From JAJCYK01 sp965212195 (GTDB lineage: Bacteria > Bacteroidota > Bacteroidia > Cytophagales > Cyclobacteriaceae), in assembly GCA_965212195.1 (NCBI GenBank), contig CBDBUW010000012.1:1-64000 (forward strand): DNA of 64,000 bases. The letters are read 5' to 3'. Of this stretch, positions 24,764-35,290 are shown piece by piece. Numbering within the stretch: the first letter of the stretch is position 1; every line of letters begins with the position of its first letter. The notes beneath the pieces were generated by a model, which was given only the letters and a program-made list of their open reading frames with translations, did no database searches and was not told where the DNA came from. The translations under genes and the position numbers were made by a program.

Positions 24764-27700
24764 TCACCGGCGTTTGAACCAAATGATTGTATCATTGTTC
24801 CTCACCCCCATAAGGAGTTCTTTTCCCTGATATATTAATGATTCAATGCTTCTCATATCTCCTTTTAGGTATATTCCGGTGTCATAGCTGGACATGATTT
24901 CGCCCTTATGAGGCGGACCCTTTAATAAGCCTCCATAATTAGCATCGTACCTTCCTTCCTGCATGGAAGAACTAAATAGATTTCCTGCCGATAAAATATC
25001 TGGTGAGCCATCTTCATCCACATCGGCAATTAGAAAGTCTTGTATAAACCCGGTCTGCATGAGGTTAGAGAACGGTTCAAAGTGAAACCCTTGGCCGTCA
25101 TTAATGAATACCCCGGACCTCAGCTCTTTTACTGACAACTTTTTGCTCTGTGAAACAGCTTGGCCCAGGATTTGATTTGGGTTGGCTTCGGCAAAGTCTT
25201 TGCTGGAGGGGAACCTGGAAGCGATTGACGGAATTTGACGTTCCAGTATTTCTTTGGTGGTAAAAACGGATTCCTGGCCCTTGCTGAAATAGGTGATAAT
25301 CGCATCCAACTTTCCATTCTGATCGATATCTTCCAGGTATAAATTAACAGGCTTTTGCTTATGGGTTTTCAATTTGGAGTTGAGTCCCATGTTCCCAGCA
25401 AGTATATCCTGGTCACCATCCCCATCATAATCGAAATGGTCAATGGCCTTCCACCATCCGGAGCTTTCCGGTATGGTGGTTTGCTTAAACGCGGATCCTT
25501 GGAAGGAAAGCATTGTAATGTCCATCCATTCACCGGCCAACACCAAGGTTTTATTTCCTCGTCCATCAAGATCGATCCACTCAGCATCATTGATCATACC
25601 CAATACGCCGTCATTTGGCAGGTAGTGGGAAACATCTAAAAAGGACTGGCCTTCGTCATTTTTAAGCAAGTAACTTTTAGGTGCAATCCCGTAATTCCAG
25701 GGAACTGCCAGGCTACCAAAAAACAAATCTGGCCACCCATCTTGGTCAAAGTCGTAGACGGCTACGCATGAACCAGTTTGATAAACCCCATCGAAGATTC
25801 CCTTAAACCTATTAAAGCTACCTTTTCCATCATTAACATACAGTCGGGGCTGGCGGTTGGGGGAGTCGTCCTGAAACTCATTCCCACCGCTTACCACAAC
25901 CAGATCCAGATCACCGTCCTTATCAAAATCTAAAAACACCCCATCTACATCTTCGGTAATTTTATCTTCTTCTAAAGCTGGCTGGTGGGATACCATAAAT
26001 CCGTTTTCAATTTGGAGATAAATGCTGCCTGGCTGATGCTTGGCCCCGCCCACAAAAAAGTCGTCCAGCCCGTCATTGTTTATATCTGCAACGGCAACAG
26101 CAGGGCCCTCCTGGGAGTGCATGTGCGGAATTAAGGGCTCTCGGTTGAATTCAATGAAGGTGTTTTCGCTATGCAGGTAATCAACTCCTAATTCCTCATT
26201 AGATTCTGGAACAAAGAGGCTTTGGTTGAGGATTGGAGAGATGCTGGTGGAGGCCTCTGACTGTGGTTGTACTAAGCTTAGAATTCGGTCTGAGTCAATG
26301 TCGTAAAGATCGGTTGTGCCTCCTCCAGGCCAGTCTATGCGCAGGGAGTCGATCAGTGATGAGCTTCCCAGGCCAATGTGCAATCTGGAATCTACAGAAG
26401 ACTTGAATCCGCGTACCGGGTACACTTCGAAAAACTGGTGTTGGCCATCATGGTATACCTGGACTTTAGCACCAATAGCTTTGGTGTTTTCACCAATGCC
26501 GGTCAAATGCAAGCCCAGATAATGGGTTGTGGTATCAGTGCTGGCGTTATTCACTTTGATCACGGCCAGAGTATCGGTATTGTTCAAAACCAGATCCAGA
26601 TCACCGTCATTATCTAAGTCGCCATAAGCCACTCCTTGAGTAATAAGGTTTGGAATAACACCCCATTCCTCCGAAGTGTTCTTGAAGGTAAGGTCGCCTT
26701 TGTTGCGGTAAAAATAGTTAGAGATCTTTCCAGAGGGCATTTGTTGTAACAATATGGAGTCCGGTGTGTGGGGATTGTTGAGAATCTCTTCTCTATTGAT
26801 AAAATTCAGGTAATCCAAATCATTGGGTCGGCCTTTAATACCATTAGATACGAATAGGTCTTTCCATCCATCATTGTCAAAATCCGCCAGCAATGGTGCC
26901 CAACTCCAATCGGTGGCATGAATTCCCGCCATCATGGCGATCTCAGAGAAGGTATTGTTACCCATGTTCAGTTGTAGGGTATTGCGTTTATACTGCGGCA
27001 GGTAGCCATAATTCAACTTCATTCTGAATATTTCTTCCGGGTCTTCACCTACGGTGCTTTTTCTAATATTCTCTTGTTGAGGTAGCATGTCCAGCACCAC
27101 GATATCGGTCAGACCGTCGTTGTTGTAATCAGCCAGATCACAGCCCATGGAAGAGAGACTGGTGTGGTTGGCTGCGGTGGAAAATATATCGGTGAAGGTC
27201 CCGTCTTGGTTGTTCAGATATAAGTAGTCTTGCTCCATGAAGTCATTAGCCACAAAGATATCGGTAAATCCATCGCGGTTTATATCGCTCAAGCCGATGC
27301 CCAGCCCATATCCAAGCTGTGACCGGTAAATTCCCGAGCCGGAAGATATATCCGTAAAGTATTGGTGGTCATTTCGGTACAGCCGGTCGCCCGACAGCGT
27401 GTCCACTTCGGATCTTAAGCTGGATGCTCCAAATGAGTGTGAACCGTGCACCGAGTGGTTGAGCAGGTACAGATCCAGGTCATTATCGTTGTCCATATCG
27501 AAAAAAGCCGCTTGAGTGGAGAATCCTGAAAAATCCAGGTTGTATCGGGCGGCTTCTTCTTTGAAGGTAAGATCGCCCTGGTTGATATACAGCTCATTTT
27601 TCCCCTCCACTCCTTTATAGTGGCCCAATCTGCACAAGTATATATCCAACAATCCATCTCCATTAACGTCGGCCATAGAAACTCCCGTCTTCCACAACCC

Positions 27701-28033
27701 CGGCGATTTTACACCCGCCGATTCCGATATATCCAGAAACTTCATATCTCCCTGATTTAAGAATAGTCCGTTTTCTCCTTCGTTAGACACCAAATAGATG
27801 TCACTTAATCCGTCGTTATTAATATCTCCTATAGCCACGCCGCCCCCATCATAATAGTACAAGTAGTCAATCATATTGAACTCCTCGGAGCTACTGATAT
27901 CATTTGAAAAACTCACACCCGATTCCGTGGAGGGCAGGTCCTCAAACAGGGTATCTACTGGGGTTTTTTTACAAGAAACACTGCAGATTCCCAAGAAAGC
28001 AAGAAGTACTGAAGTGCAGAGATATCGGTTCAT
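24764..28033 (-). CDS. Large FG-GAP/VCBS-ASPIC/UnbV lipoprotein 1 of 3
   Basis: A 1,089-residue lipoprotein (signal ending GICSVSCKK). The first propeller-like section (residues about 40-490) has repeated Asp loops such as DINNDGLSDIYLVSNEG and DMDNDNDLDLYLLNHS. An ASPIC/UnbV segment lies near 500-585 (AIGAKVQVYHDG, LHIGLGSSSLIDSLRIDWPG). A second VCBS section follows (DINNDGLDDFFVGGA, DFDKDGDLDLVVVSGG). Its two upstream neighbours share length and order, so these are tandem paralogues. It lies 11 bases after the previous gene and 35 bases before the TonB receptor, consistent with one transcript. Such proteins are often encoded beside SusCD pairs in Bacteroidota; what they bind is not established. 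Confidence 0.87.
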   Translation of the reverse strand: MNRYLCTSVLLAFLGICSVSCKKTPVDTLFEDLPSTESGVSFSNDISSSEEFNMIDYLYYYDGGGVAIGDINNDGLSDIYLVSNEGENGLFLNQGDMKFLDISESAGVKSPGLWKTGVSMADVNGDGLLDIYLCRLGHYKGVEGKNELYINQGDLTFKEEAARYNLDFSGFSTQAAFFDMDNDNDLDLYLLNHSVHGSHSFGASSLRSEVDTLSGDRLYRNDHQYFTDISSGSGIYRSQLGYGLGIGLSDINRDGFTDIFVANDFMEQDYLYLNNQDGTFTDIFSTAANHTSLSSMGCDLADYNNDGLTDIVVLDMLPQQENIRKSTVGEDPEEIFRMKLNYGYLPQYKRNTLQLNMGNNTFSEIAMMAGIHATDWSWAPLLADFDNDGWKDLFVSNGIKGRPNDLDYLNFINREEILNNPHTPDSILLQQMPSGKISNYFYRNKGDLTFKNTSEEWGVIPNLITQGVAYGDLDNDGDLDLVLNNTDTLAVIKVNNASTDTTTHYLGLHLTGIGENTKAIGAKVQVYHDGQHQFFEVYPVRGFKSSVDSRLHIGLGSSSLIDSLRIDWPGGGTTDLYDIDSDRILSLVQPQSEASTSISPILNQSLFVPESNEELGVDYLHSENTFIEFNREPLIPHMHSQEGPAVAVADINNDGLDDFFVGGAKHQPGSIYLQIENGFMVSHQPALEEDKITEDVDGVFLDFDKDGDLDLVVVSGGNEFQDDSPNRQPRLYVNDGKGSFNRFKGIFDGVYQTGSCVAVYDFDQDGWPDLFFGSLAVPWNYGIAPKSYLLKNDEGQSFLDVSHYLPNDGVLGMINDAEWIDLDGRGNKTLVLAGEWMDITMLSFQGSAFKQTTIPESSGWWKAIDHFDYDGDGDQDILAGNMGLNSKLKTHKQKPVNLYLEDIDQNGKLDAIITYFSKGQESVFTTKEILERQIPSIASRFPSSKDFAEANPNQILGQAVSQSKKLSVKELRSGVFINDGQGFHFEPFSNLMQTGFIQDFLIADVDEDGSPDILSAGNLFSSSMQEGRYDANYGGLLKGPPHKGEIMSSYDTGIYLKGDMRSIESLIYQGKELLMGVRNNDTIIWFKRR

Positions 28034-28044
28034 GAGCGTGCGGG

Positions 28045-31000
28045 CTACTCTGAACTTCTTTTGAATATTTGGGGGAGTTGGTTGTTGTTGGCTACCACAA
28101 CCTTGTCACCAGCCCACAGAATGGACCTCACTGCTCCATCGATTTTCAATCCAGATTGGGACGGAGGCATAGCGCTAAAATCTCCGGCTCCGTCGCCCAG
28201 CAGCAATGTGCCATAGCTGGCGTCGTATCTGCCCATTTCAGGTTTGGAATGGTACATGTTGCCACCAAAAAGAATATCTGGGTTTCCGTCTTCGTTAAAA
28301 TCTGAAACCGATATGGCATAAGTGGTAGAAAATTGGACCTGCTTTGGTAATTCAATTTTAGAAAATGTCATATCTCCATTATTCAGGTACACTGAGGTGG
28401 TTAGATCATAAGCTTTAAGTAAGATAGCACTTTCCAACTCCTCGGGGCCAAAAATGTCCACCACCTGTTGATCCTGATAGTCCGCATATTGTTGATATTT
28501 GCGGCCAATCTGAGGTATTTGACTTACTAAGTCATGCTTTAATGATAATGGATACAGCTTCTCGCCTTCATATTGACATATTATTTGATCGGTAAGACCG
28601 TTGCGGTCAAAGTCTTTTACGTACATCTGTAAAGGCTTATCACCAGTAGCGCGGAACCTGCTATTCAATCCGTGATTTCCAGCCAGTATATCCATAAAAC
28701 CATCTCCGTTCAAATCTGCGGTTTCTACGGTATTCCACCATCCATGAGAATTGGCAAAGAGTTCCGGGCGATGTTCGAATTTTCCGTTGTCATTTATAAA
28801 AACAGTGATGGGCATCCATTCGCCTACCAGGATCAGGTCCAAGTCGCGGTCCTGATCAATATCGGTCCAACTGGCACTGGTAATCAATCCGATTTTTTCT
28901 AAGCCGGGGGCTAGGGTAGGGGCAACGTTGCTGAACACTCCTGCTCCGTCATTCTCCAGTATATAACCGTTGTTGGGCTCACCAAAGAAGTATGGTTTTA
29001 GGCGAATGCCCACGAACAGGTCCATATCCCCATCGAGGTCGTAATCGGCGGGCTTCACTACTGACGAACTTTCAAATTTATTTGCGGGGAGGGTTTGACG
29101 AACCAATGAGAATTCAAAATTTCCCTGACCAAAATATAAACGGTCGTTCAAATCAGGTACGAATGGATTGAATTCGCTTCCTCCGCTGGCAACATAGAGG
29201 TCAAGATTCCCGTCCCCATTGGCGTCGAATAAAGTACAATCAACATCCTCCGACCTCTTGGTTCTATCAAAAACCAGGGCGTCAATTTTGCGAAAACTAC
29301 CGTCCTGATTCTGACCATATATGTTGCCGGGAAAACCTGCTGCTCCTCCGATGAAAATGTCATCCAAGCCGTCATTGTTAATATCTCCCTGGCATAAGCA
29401 AGGTCCTTGTGATGAAAGCATCTGGAATAGCAGTCGATCGCGTTGAAAGTCCACAAATTCATTTTCCAGGTGCCTGGCGGCGGGAAATGCCACTGAATCC
29501 ATTGCAGTAAACAAGGTTACTGAACTGATGTCCCTGGCAACCACCGGTGTTTCCCTGCCATCGGATTCAGCTAGCCTCAACTCCGAGTCGGCCGGAACAT
29601 TTTCCAGTTTGGTAATTTTACCGGAGGGCCATTTAATTTCAATGTGCTCAACTACCGCATGATCGCCAATCCCCATCAGAGGACGGTGATCCATGGTCGA
29701 TTGAAATCCCCGTGCAGGCACATGTTCTAAAACATGCTGATCCCCATCAATGCTAGCGGTTATTCGTGTTCCCAGGGCATTGGTGTTCATGCCTTCTCCT
29801 ACCAGGATAAATCTTATAAAGTGATTGTCGGGAAATAAATTCTCCGCTTGGTTTTCATAGAGGAACATGGGCATGTTGGTATTGTTAATCACCAGGTCGA
29901 GATCTCCATCATTATCGAGGTCGCCATAGGCCGCTCCATTTGAAAAGCTTTCCTCACTCAACCCCAACTCCTCAGCGTAGTTGGAAAAGGTTAAGTCACC
30001 ATTATTTACATATCCGTGATTAGGTATGGGCACACTGGGGATGTAACCGATCAGTTTTTCATAGTCGACATTGCCTCCGGAAATGATTTGCTGGATGACC
30101 TGTTCCCTGGTTACCACCTCCAGGAAATCTTGGTTGGTCAGGTCCTGATAAATACCATTTGCAATAAAAACATCCTTTAGACCATCGTTTTGAAAATCAA
30201 AAATAAGTGCCGCCCAGCTCCAGTCGCTGGCTTCCAGCCCGGCATAACGGCCAATTTCGCTGAAGGTGTTATCGCCATTGTTGTATTGTAGCGTGTTCCG
30301 TGTGAATTGATGCCAATACCCATTTTCAACACTTTGCCGGTAACGCTCCCAGGAATCGAAGGTGGTCACCGTCTTAATACGGGCATTGTCACCGGGCAGC
30401 ATATCGGTAACAAAGATCTCCATATAGCCGTCGTTGTCTAGATCAGCAATGTCTGCCCCCATGGAAGCCGCGCTAATTGATTTAATTTGCTCCTCCAGTT
30501 TTTCTTCAAATCCGCCTTTTTGATCGTTGATATACAGATAGTCCCGGTCAAAAAAATCATTGGAAATATAGATGTCCAGCCATTCATCGTTGTTTACATC
30601 CCCCACGGTCACCCCCAGTCCAAAGCCTATCTCACTGCTGTAAATACCGGCCTCCAATGTTATATCCACAAATTTTCCGTGGTCGTTGCGATAAAACTTG
30701 TCGCCGCCTATTTCATTACTGACCATTCTTAGGTTCTCGGTCATGTCGAAACTGCCAATGGCTCGGTAGGAGTTATTCAAAAGATACATATCCAGATCCC
30801 CGTCTTTGTCGTAGTCAAAGAAGGATGCGTGGATAGAGAAGCCGTCATCGGCCAGCCCAAATTCTTCAGACCTCTCCTCAAAGGTGCCGTTACCGTTATT
30901 TATGAACAGCTCATTCTGCTTGTCGTCTCCTTTAATATCTCCGGAATTGCATAAATAGATGTCCGGCAAACCGTCGGCGTTAACATCGGCCACCGTTACC

Positions 31001-31335
31001 CCAGTACTCCAAGCTCGTTCCCCGGCCACTCCTGCCTTCTCGGTAACGTCTTTGAATTTGAAATTTCCCAGGTTCTGGTATAGCTTGTTGCTTTCCATGT
31101 TAGCTACTAGGTAAATGTCTACCAGGCCATCCTGATTGAAATCGATCAACCCCACACCCGCTCCGTTGTAGTAGTTGCGATACCTGAATATGTTAAAGTC
31201 GGGATGGAATTCAAGATTGTTGGAGAACTCAATATTGGAATGACCAACATCAATGCGTTTGAAAGCTTGTTTGTCTTCCAAATCGCAAGAACTGGTCAAT
31301 ACCAGCAACAGGTACGTAAATAATAGGGGCCTCAT
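28045..31335 (-). CDS. Large FG-GAP/VCBS-ASPIC/UnbV lipoprotein 2 of 3
   Basis: A 1,096-residue lipoprotein (signal ending VLTSSC). It has the same architecture as its neighbours: propeller blades (DFNQDGLVDIYLVANME, DYDKDGDLDMYLLNNS, DLDNDGYMEIFVTDMLPG), an ASPIC/UnbV segment near residues 505-590 (ALGTRITASIDGDQ, IEIKWPSG), and a second blade set (DINNDGLDDIFIGGAAG, DYDLDGDMDLFVGIR). The ATG overlaps the stop of the 192-residue lipoprotein gene by four bases (ATGA). The Asp loops imply calcium binding and a location outside the cytoplasm. The role, whether binding a polysaccharide, protein or other ligand, is unknown. Confidence 0.87.
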   Translation of the reverse strand: MRPLLFTYLLLVLTSSCDLEDKQAFKRIDVGHSNIEFSNNLEFHPDFNIFRYRNYYNGAGVGLIDFNQDGLVDIYLVANMESNKLYQNLGNFKFKDVTEKAGVAGERAWSTGVTVADVNADGLPDIYLCNSGDIKGDDKQNELFINNGNGTFEERSEEFGLADDGFSIHASFFDYDKDGDLDMYLLNNSYRAIGSFDMTENLRMVSNEIGGDKFYRNDHGKFVDITLEAGIYSSEIGFGLGVTVGDVNNDEWLDIYISNDFFDRDYLYINDQKGGFEEKLEEQIKSISAASMGADIADLDNDGYMEIFVTDMLPGDNARIKTVTTFDSWERYRQSVENGYWHQFTRNTLQYNNGDNTFSEIGRYAGLEASDWSWAALIFDFQNDGLKDVFIANGIYQDLTNQDFLEVVTREQVIQQIISGGNVDYEKLIGYIPSVPIPNHGYVNNGDLTFSNYAEELGLSEESFSNGAAYGDLDNDGDLDLVINNTNMPMFLYENQAENLFPDNHFIRFILVGEGMNTNALGTRITASIDGDQHVLEHVPARGFQSTMDHRPLMGIGDHAVVEHIEIKWPSGKITKLENVPADSELRLAESDGRETPVVARDISSVTLFTAMDSVAFPAARHLENEFVDFQRDRLLFQMLSSQGPCLCQGDINNDGLDDIFIGGAAGFPGNIYGQNQDGSFRKIDALVFDRTKRSEDVDCTLFDANGDGNLDLYVASGGSEFNPFVPDLNDRLYFGQGNFEFSLVRQTLPANKFESSSVVKPADYDLDGDMDLFVGIRLKPYFFGEPNNGYILENDGAGVFSNVAPTLAPGLEKIGLITSASWTDIDQDRDLDLILVGEWMPITVFINDNGKFEHRPELFANSHGWWNTVETADLNGDGFMDILAGNHGLNSRFRATGDKPLQMYVKDFDRNGLTDQIICQYEGEKLYPLSLKHDLVSQIPQIGRKYQQYADYQDQQVVDIFGPEELESAILLKAYDLTTSVYLNNGDMTFSKIELPKQVQFSTTYAISVSDFNEDGNPDILFGGNMYHSKPEMGRYDASYGTLLLGDGAGDFSAMPPSQSGLKIDGAVRSILWAGDKVVVANNNQLPQIFKRSSE

Positions 31336-31907
31336 TTGCGCAGTTCCGGATAGAGATGTGACAAATCATAGTAAGTAGCCACTACTGTACTCTCATCGAA
31401 AATAAACATGTCTATCATTCTATTGCCGTCTATTTTGTAAATATGTTCTTTTCCATCTTTGACCATGGTGAAAGGCTCATTGCCGCCGTACCAATCCATT
31501 AAAACTGAAGGCAGCATCTTTATCAAGTGGTCGGATTGTAAGTGTCGGTTAAGCGCGAAAGCATAATAGTAGAAAGTGGTATTATACTGATGGATACGTT
31601 GATTTCGTCCCTCTTGGTTATTTTTATGGGCGTAGAAATTGAAAGCTATGGGATTGTCTAGACTGTCTTTGAACAGGTATTCCACAGACATATTCCTGGG
31701 GCCTTCTTTCACAATACCTTTGAGGTTAAGATCCCGGCAATGATCGTAAAAATCCTGAAGTTCAATGCCAAATTTAAGGCCGAGGAAAACGGAGTCCTGC
31801 TGCACCTCTGTAGCCATTTCCCGTCGTATGGTTCGCTGTAGTTCACTCTTGCTGCATGCGAAAAAGGTCATCATCAGCAGTAACATTACAGGATACAATT
31901 TATTCAT
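31332..31907 (-). CDS. Small lipoprotein of unknown function
   Basis: About 191 residues from the ATG at 31907, with a lipoprotein signal ending MTFFACSK. A longer frame from 31925 adds six residues before the signal and is less likely. I do not recognise a family. The mature part is mixed alpha/beta with many aromatic and charged residues (FGIELQDFYDHCRDLNLKG, NTTFYYYAFALNRHLQ) and no repeats. The gene overlaps the end of the third VCBS gene by 8 bases and the start of the second by four, so it is translated as part of that block. Its position suggests it is a dedicated partner of the VCBS lipoproteins. Confidence 0.65.
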   Translation of the reverse strand: MNKLYPVMLLLMMTFFACSKSELQRTIRREMATEVQQDSVFLGLKFGIELQDFYDHCRDLNLKGIVKEGPRNMSVEYLFKDSLDNPIAFNFYAHKNNQEGRNQRIHQYNTTFYYYAFALNRHLQSDHLIKMLPSVLMDWYGGNEPFTMVKDGKEHIYKIDGNRMIDMFIFDESTVVATYYDLSHLYPELRK

Positions 31908-34900
31908 AGGTCTCACTAATTTCATTTACGTACAATTCACTATTATTTCTTCCAAAAATGAGGATGTTCTGGGAATCGATGTGTAATTTTTCAATGGCTC
32001 TGATATCCCCTTCAACTCTAAGGCCGGTTTCAAGATTGGGCATAAATCGAAATTGACCATCGCCTATTCCTTTTAAAAGTGTTCCATAACTTGCTTGATA
32101 AGTGCCCACCTCCGGTTTCGATTGGCTGAAATTGCCCCCAAGCAACAGATCGGCGGTCTCGTCACCGGTGAAGTCATCCACAACTATGGCATAAACCGGT
32201 GAAAGCTGCGCTCGGGCGGGCAATTTTTCAAATGCAAACCGCTTGCCCTCATTATAATAAACCCCACTAGCCAGATTGAAAACCTGAGACATGTGTCCCT
32301 TTGCCAATAGCTCCGGAGGAAACAGCACTGGCATTTCTTCGTGTTTGTAATCATTAAAACTGGAATAACGTTGGGCAACTGATGGGAGTTGAGAGGCCAG
32401 CTCTTTTAATTGCACAAAAGGATACTCTTTTCCTCCGAAATACATGGATACGACTTGTTCAAAAGTGCCGTTGTTATCAAAATCATTTACTAGAAGTCTA
32501 ATTGGTTCTTCAGTGGAAGCGTGAAACCGACTATTCAGTCCATGATTCCCCACCACTACGTCCACTCTACCGTCTTGATTGAGATCCGCTGCCTCTACGG
32601 TATGATACCACCCGTGGGAGTTATTAAGGTCCCATTGTTCCGACACATCTGACATTACTCCCGAGGATATCCGGAAAACTTTAATGGGCATCCACTGGCC
32701 CACCACTATCAGCTCTTGGTTACCGTCCCCATCCAAGTCCGCCAAGGTGGCATCAGTTACCAAGCCCAGCTGTTTCAGCTGTTCAATGGACTGATCGGTA
32801 AAGTTGCCGCTCCCATCGTTTTTCAGCAAGTAAGAATCACAGGGTACTCCGTAATAGAAAGGTACCGATCTGCCGCCAACAAACAGATCCAGATCACCGT
32901 CGTGGTCATAGTCCCAGGGAATTACTACACTAGTAGATTCATATCCTTTGTTGGGCAACTTTTGTCCACTGTGGACAAATCCCCCTTGGCCATCACCCAG
33001 GTACAAACCGGTCGTTCAGCCAAACAGAGATAGAACTGAATTCACTGCCTCCGGAAGTCACATAAAGATCCAGGTTGCCATCCCCATTGGCATCGAAAAA
33101 GGCGCAGTCCAAATCTTCGCTTTGCGCATGTTCCTTGAACTGATCATTTGATCGAAAACCGCCCGCCACTGACTGTACAAATAAGCGCCCCGGCTGTTGG
33201 TGGGCCCCTCCGATGTACACATCATCCTGTCCATCATTGTTAACGTCTCCTGTACACAGGCAGGGTCCCTCAGTGGAGTTCATATGGTACAGCAAGCGAT
33301 CCTTGTCAAAATCAACATAGTCGTTCTCCTGGTGATTAAAGGCCAGCGTTGTATCGCGATAATTCCTAAATAGGGCTGATTTAAGTTTTTTAGCCACTGC
33401 TTTACGGGGAACTCCATCAGCTTCACTTAATTCCAACACCTGATTAACCTCCACGCTGTATAACTTGCTGGACAGACCGTTGGGCCAGATAACCAGAACA
33501 CTGTCGACTTGCTGCGTTTCCCCAATCCCAAATATTAACTTATAATCTACCGTGGACTCAAACCCTCTCATGGGGTTCAATTCTTGGTATAGAATCTGAT
33601 CATCAATGTAAAGGCTAATCTTAGCGCCAATAGCCTTGGAGTTTAGGCCGAGGCCTGACAGGTTCATGGCCAGGTAATTTCTTTGTGGGAACAACTGCCG
33701 GGACATGTTTTTCGTAGATCATGGAGGGCATATTGATGTTGTTCACCACCAGATCCAAGTCACCGTCATTGTCCAGGTCACCGTATGCAGATCCATTGGA
33801 AAAAGTGGGCTCCTGCATACCCCAGGATAGCGCCTTGTTGGAAAAGGTCAGATCGCCATTGTTGTGAAAAACATAATTGGCGATTGGTTCTGAGGGCATT
33901 TTGTCGATCATCAGTTTGATGGTATTATCACTGGAACGAATGATGTCTCGAATTCTGCTGCCGTCACTCATAAAGGACAAGTAATCCAGATCGAGCAGAT
34001 CTTTATAAATACCGTTAGAGACGAATATGTCCTTATACCCATCGTTATCCATATCGAATATCAACGATGACCAACTCCAGTCCGTGGCCGCAACGCCAGC
34101 ATACCTTCCTATCTCGCTAAAAGTGCCATCGCCGTTATTTAGCTGCATTACATTACGGCCGAACTGATTGTAGTACCCTTTACTTTGTGCATTTTTCTGC
34201 TCACGCCAGGACTCAAAGAATGTTTTGGTTACCAGCCGATCCCTTCTTTCGGGCAGCATCTCCGTTACAAAATATTCCGGCAGACCATCATTATTAATAT
34301 CCGCCAGATCGGCGCCCATTGACCCCATAGAAATCTCTTTTACATAAGCTTCCAGTTGATCTTCAAAGGTCCCGTCCTGTTGGTTGATGTATAAGTAATC
34401 TTTCTCAAAAAAATCGTTGGAGATATAGATGTCCGACCAGCCGTCATTATTGATATCACCCACGGTAGCACCCAGTCCAAAGCCAATTTCGCTAGAGTAA
34501 ATCCCGGATTCAAGAGTGATATCCTGAAAATGACCGTTGTCATTCCTGTAGAGTTTGTTAGCGCCCAAGGAATCAGGCTCCAGCCGCTTGTCCTGGGTAA
34601 CCGTAAAAGAGCCGATAGACTTAATAGCATTATTGAGCAGGTAGCAGTCCAGGTCGCCGTCTTTGTCAAAGTCAAAAAATGCCGCGTGAACGGAAAGCCC
34701 TATATTGTCCAGCCCATATGATGCAGCTTGTTCGGTAAAGGTCAGATCACCATTGTTTATGAACAGCTCATTATAGCGCGTCTCTCCTTTAGGAGGACCT
34801 GATTTGCACACATAGATATCCAGCAGTCCGTCTGAGTTGATATCTACTAGACTAACACCGGTATTCCAGTCGGTAGTACGTTCGAGATTGGCGCTGGCTG

Positions 34901-35201
34901 TGATGTCTTCAAACTTTAAACCCCCTTTATTCAAGTACAATTTATTGGAGACCATATTGCCGCAAAAGAATATATCGGCCAGACCATCGTTGTTGAAATC
35001 ACCTATGCCCACTCCACCTCCATTATAAAAGTTTTTAAAGGTGTAGGGGTTTAGACCTTCGGTGTATTGAAGAGAGTTGATGAACTCGATACCTGTAAGT
35101 TCTGAAGGCTTCGGAACGAACAATTGAATTTCTTCAGACGGATCTGAACAACTAGTAAAAAGTACTAACCCCAGTAAAGTGGTCAGGAGTAAATTCTTCA
35201 T
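31900..35201 (-). pseudogene. Large FG-GAP/VCBS-ASPIC/UnbV lipoprotein 3 of 3, with two frameshifts
   Basis: Read through two frame changes, this encodes about 1,100 residues colinear with its two neighbours. The signal ends VLFTSC. Segments lie at 35201-33710, 33710-33006 and 33006-31900. At 33708-33712 (TTTTT on plus, A5 on coding strand) one extra base interrupts the YEN...LFP stretch that aligns without gaps to the neighbouring paralogue. At 33005-33007 one extra base turns NDRLYLGDGQGG into NDRFVPG plus stop. Apart from these, no stop or deletion is seen, and Asp-loop blades (DINSDGLLDIYVCKSG, DINNDGWSDIYISN) are intact. So the gene is either freshly broken or intact with sequencing errors. 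The start is placed at the ATG at 35201; 35216 is an alternative. Confidence 0.8.
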
Positions 35202-35235
35202 AACCAGATACCACATTCACAAACCTTGCAAATAT

Positions 35236-35267
35236 AAAAAAGCAAGCGGGTTACCACTTGCTTTTTT
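35236..35267. terminator. Bidirectional intrinsic terminator between susD and the VCBS genes
   Basis: AAAAAAGCAAG (35236-35246) pairs with CTTGCTTTTTT (35257-35267) around a 10-base loop. T-runs appear on either strand. For the minus-strand genes it lies 24 bases after the susD stop and just before the VCBS gene, so it should separate or attenuate the two units. Confidence 0.8.
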
Positions 35268-35290
35268 ATATACGAAATTTAATTTATTCC

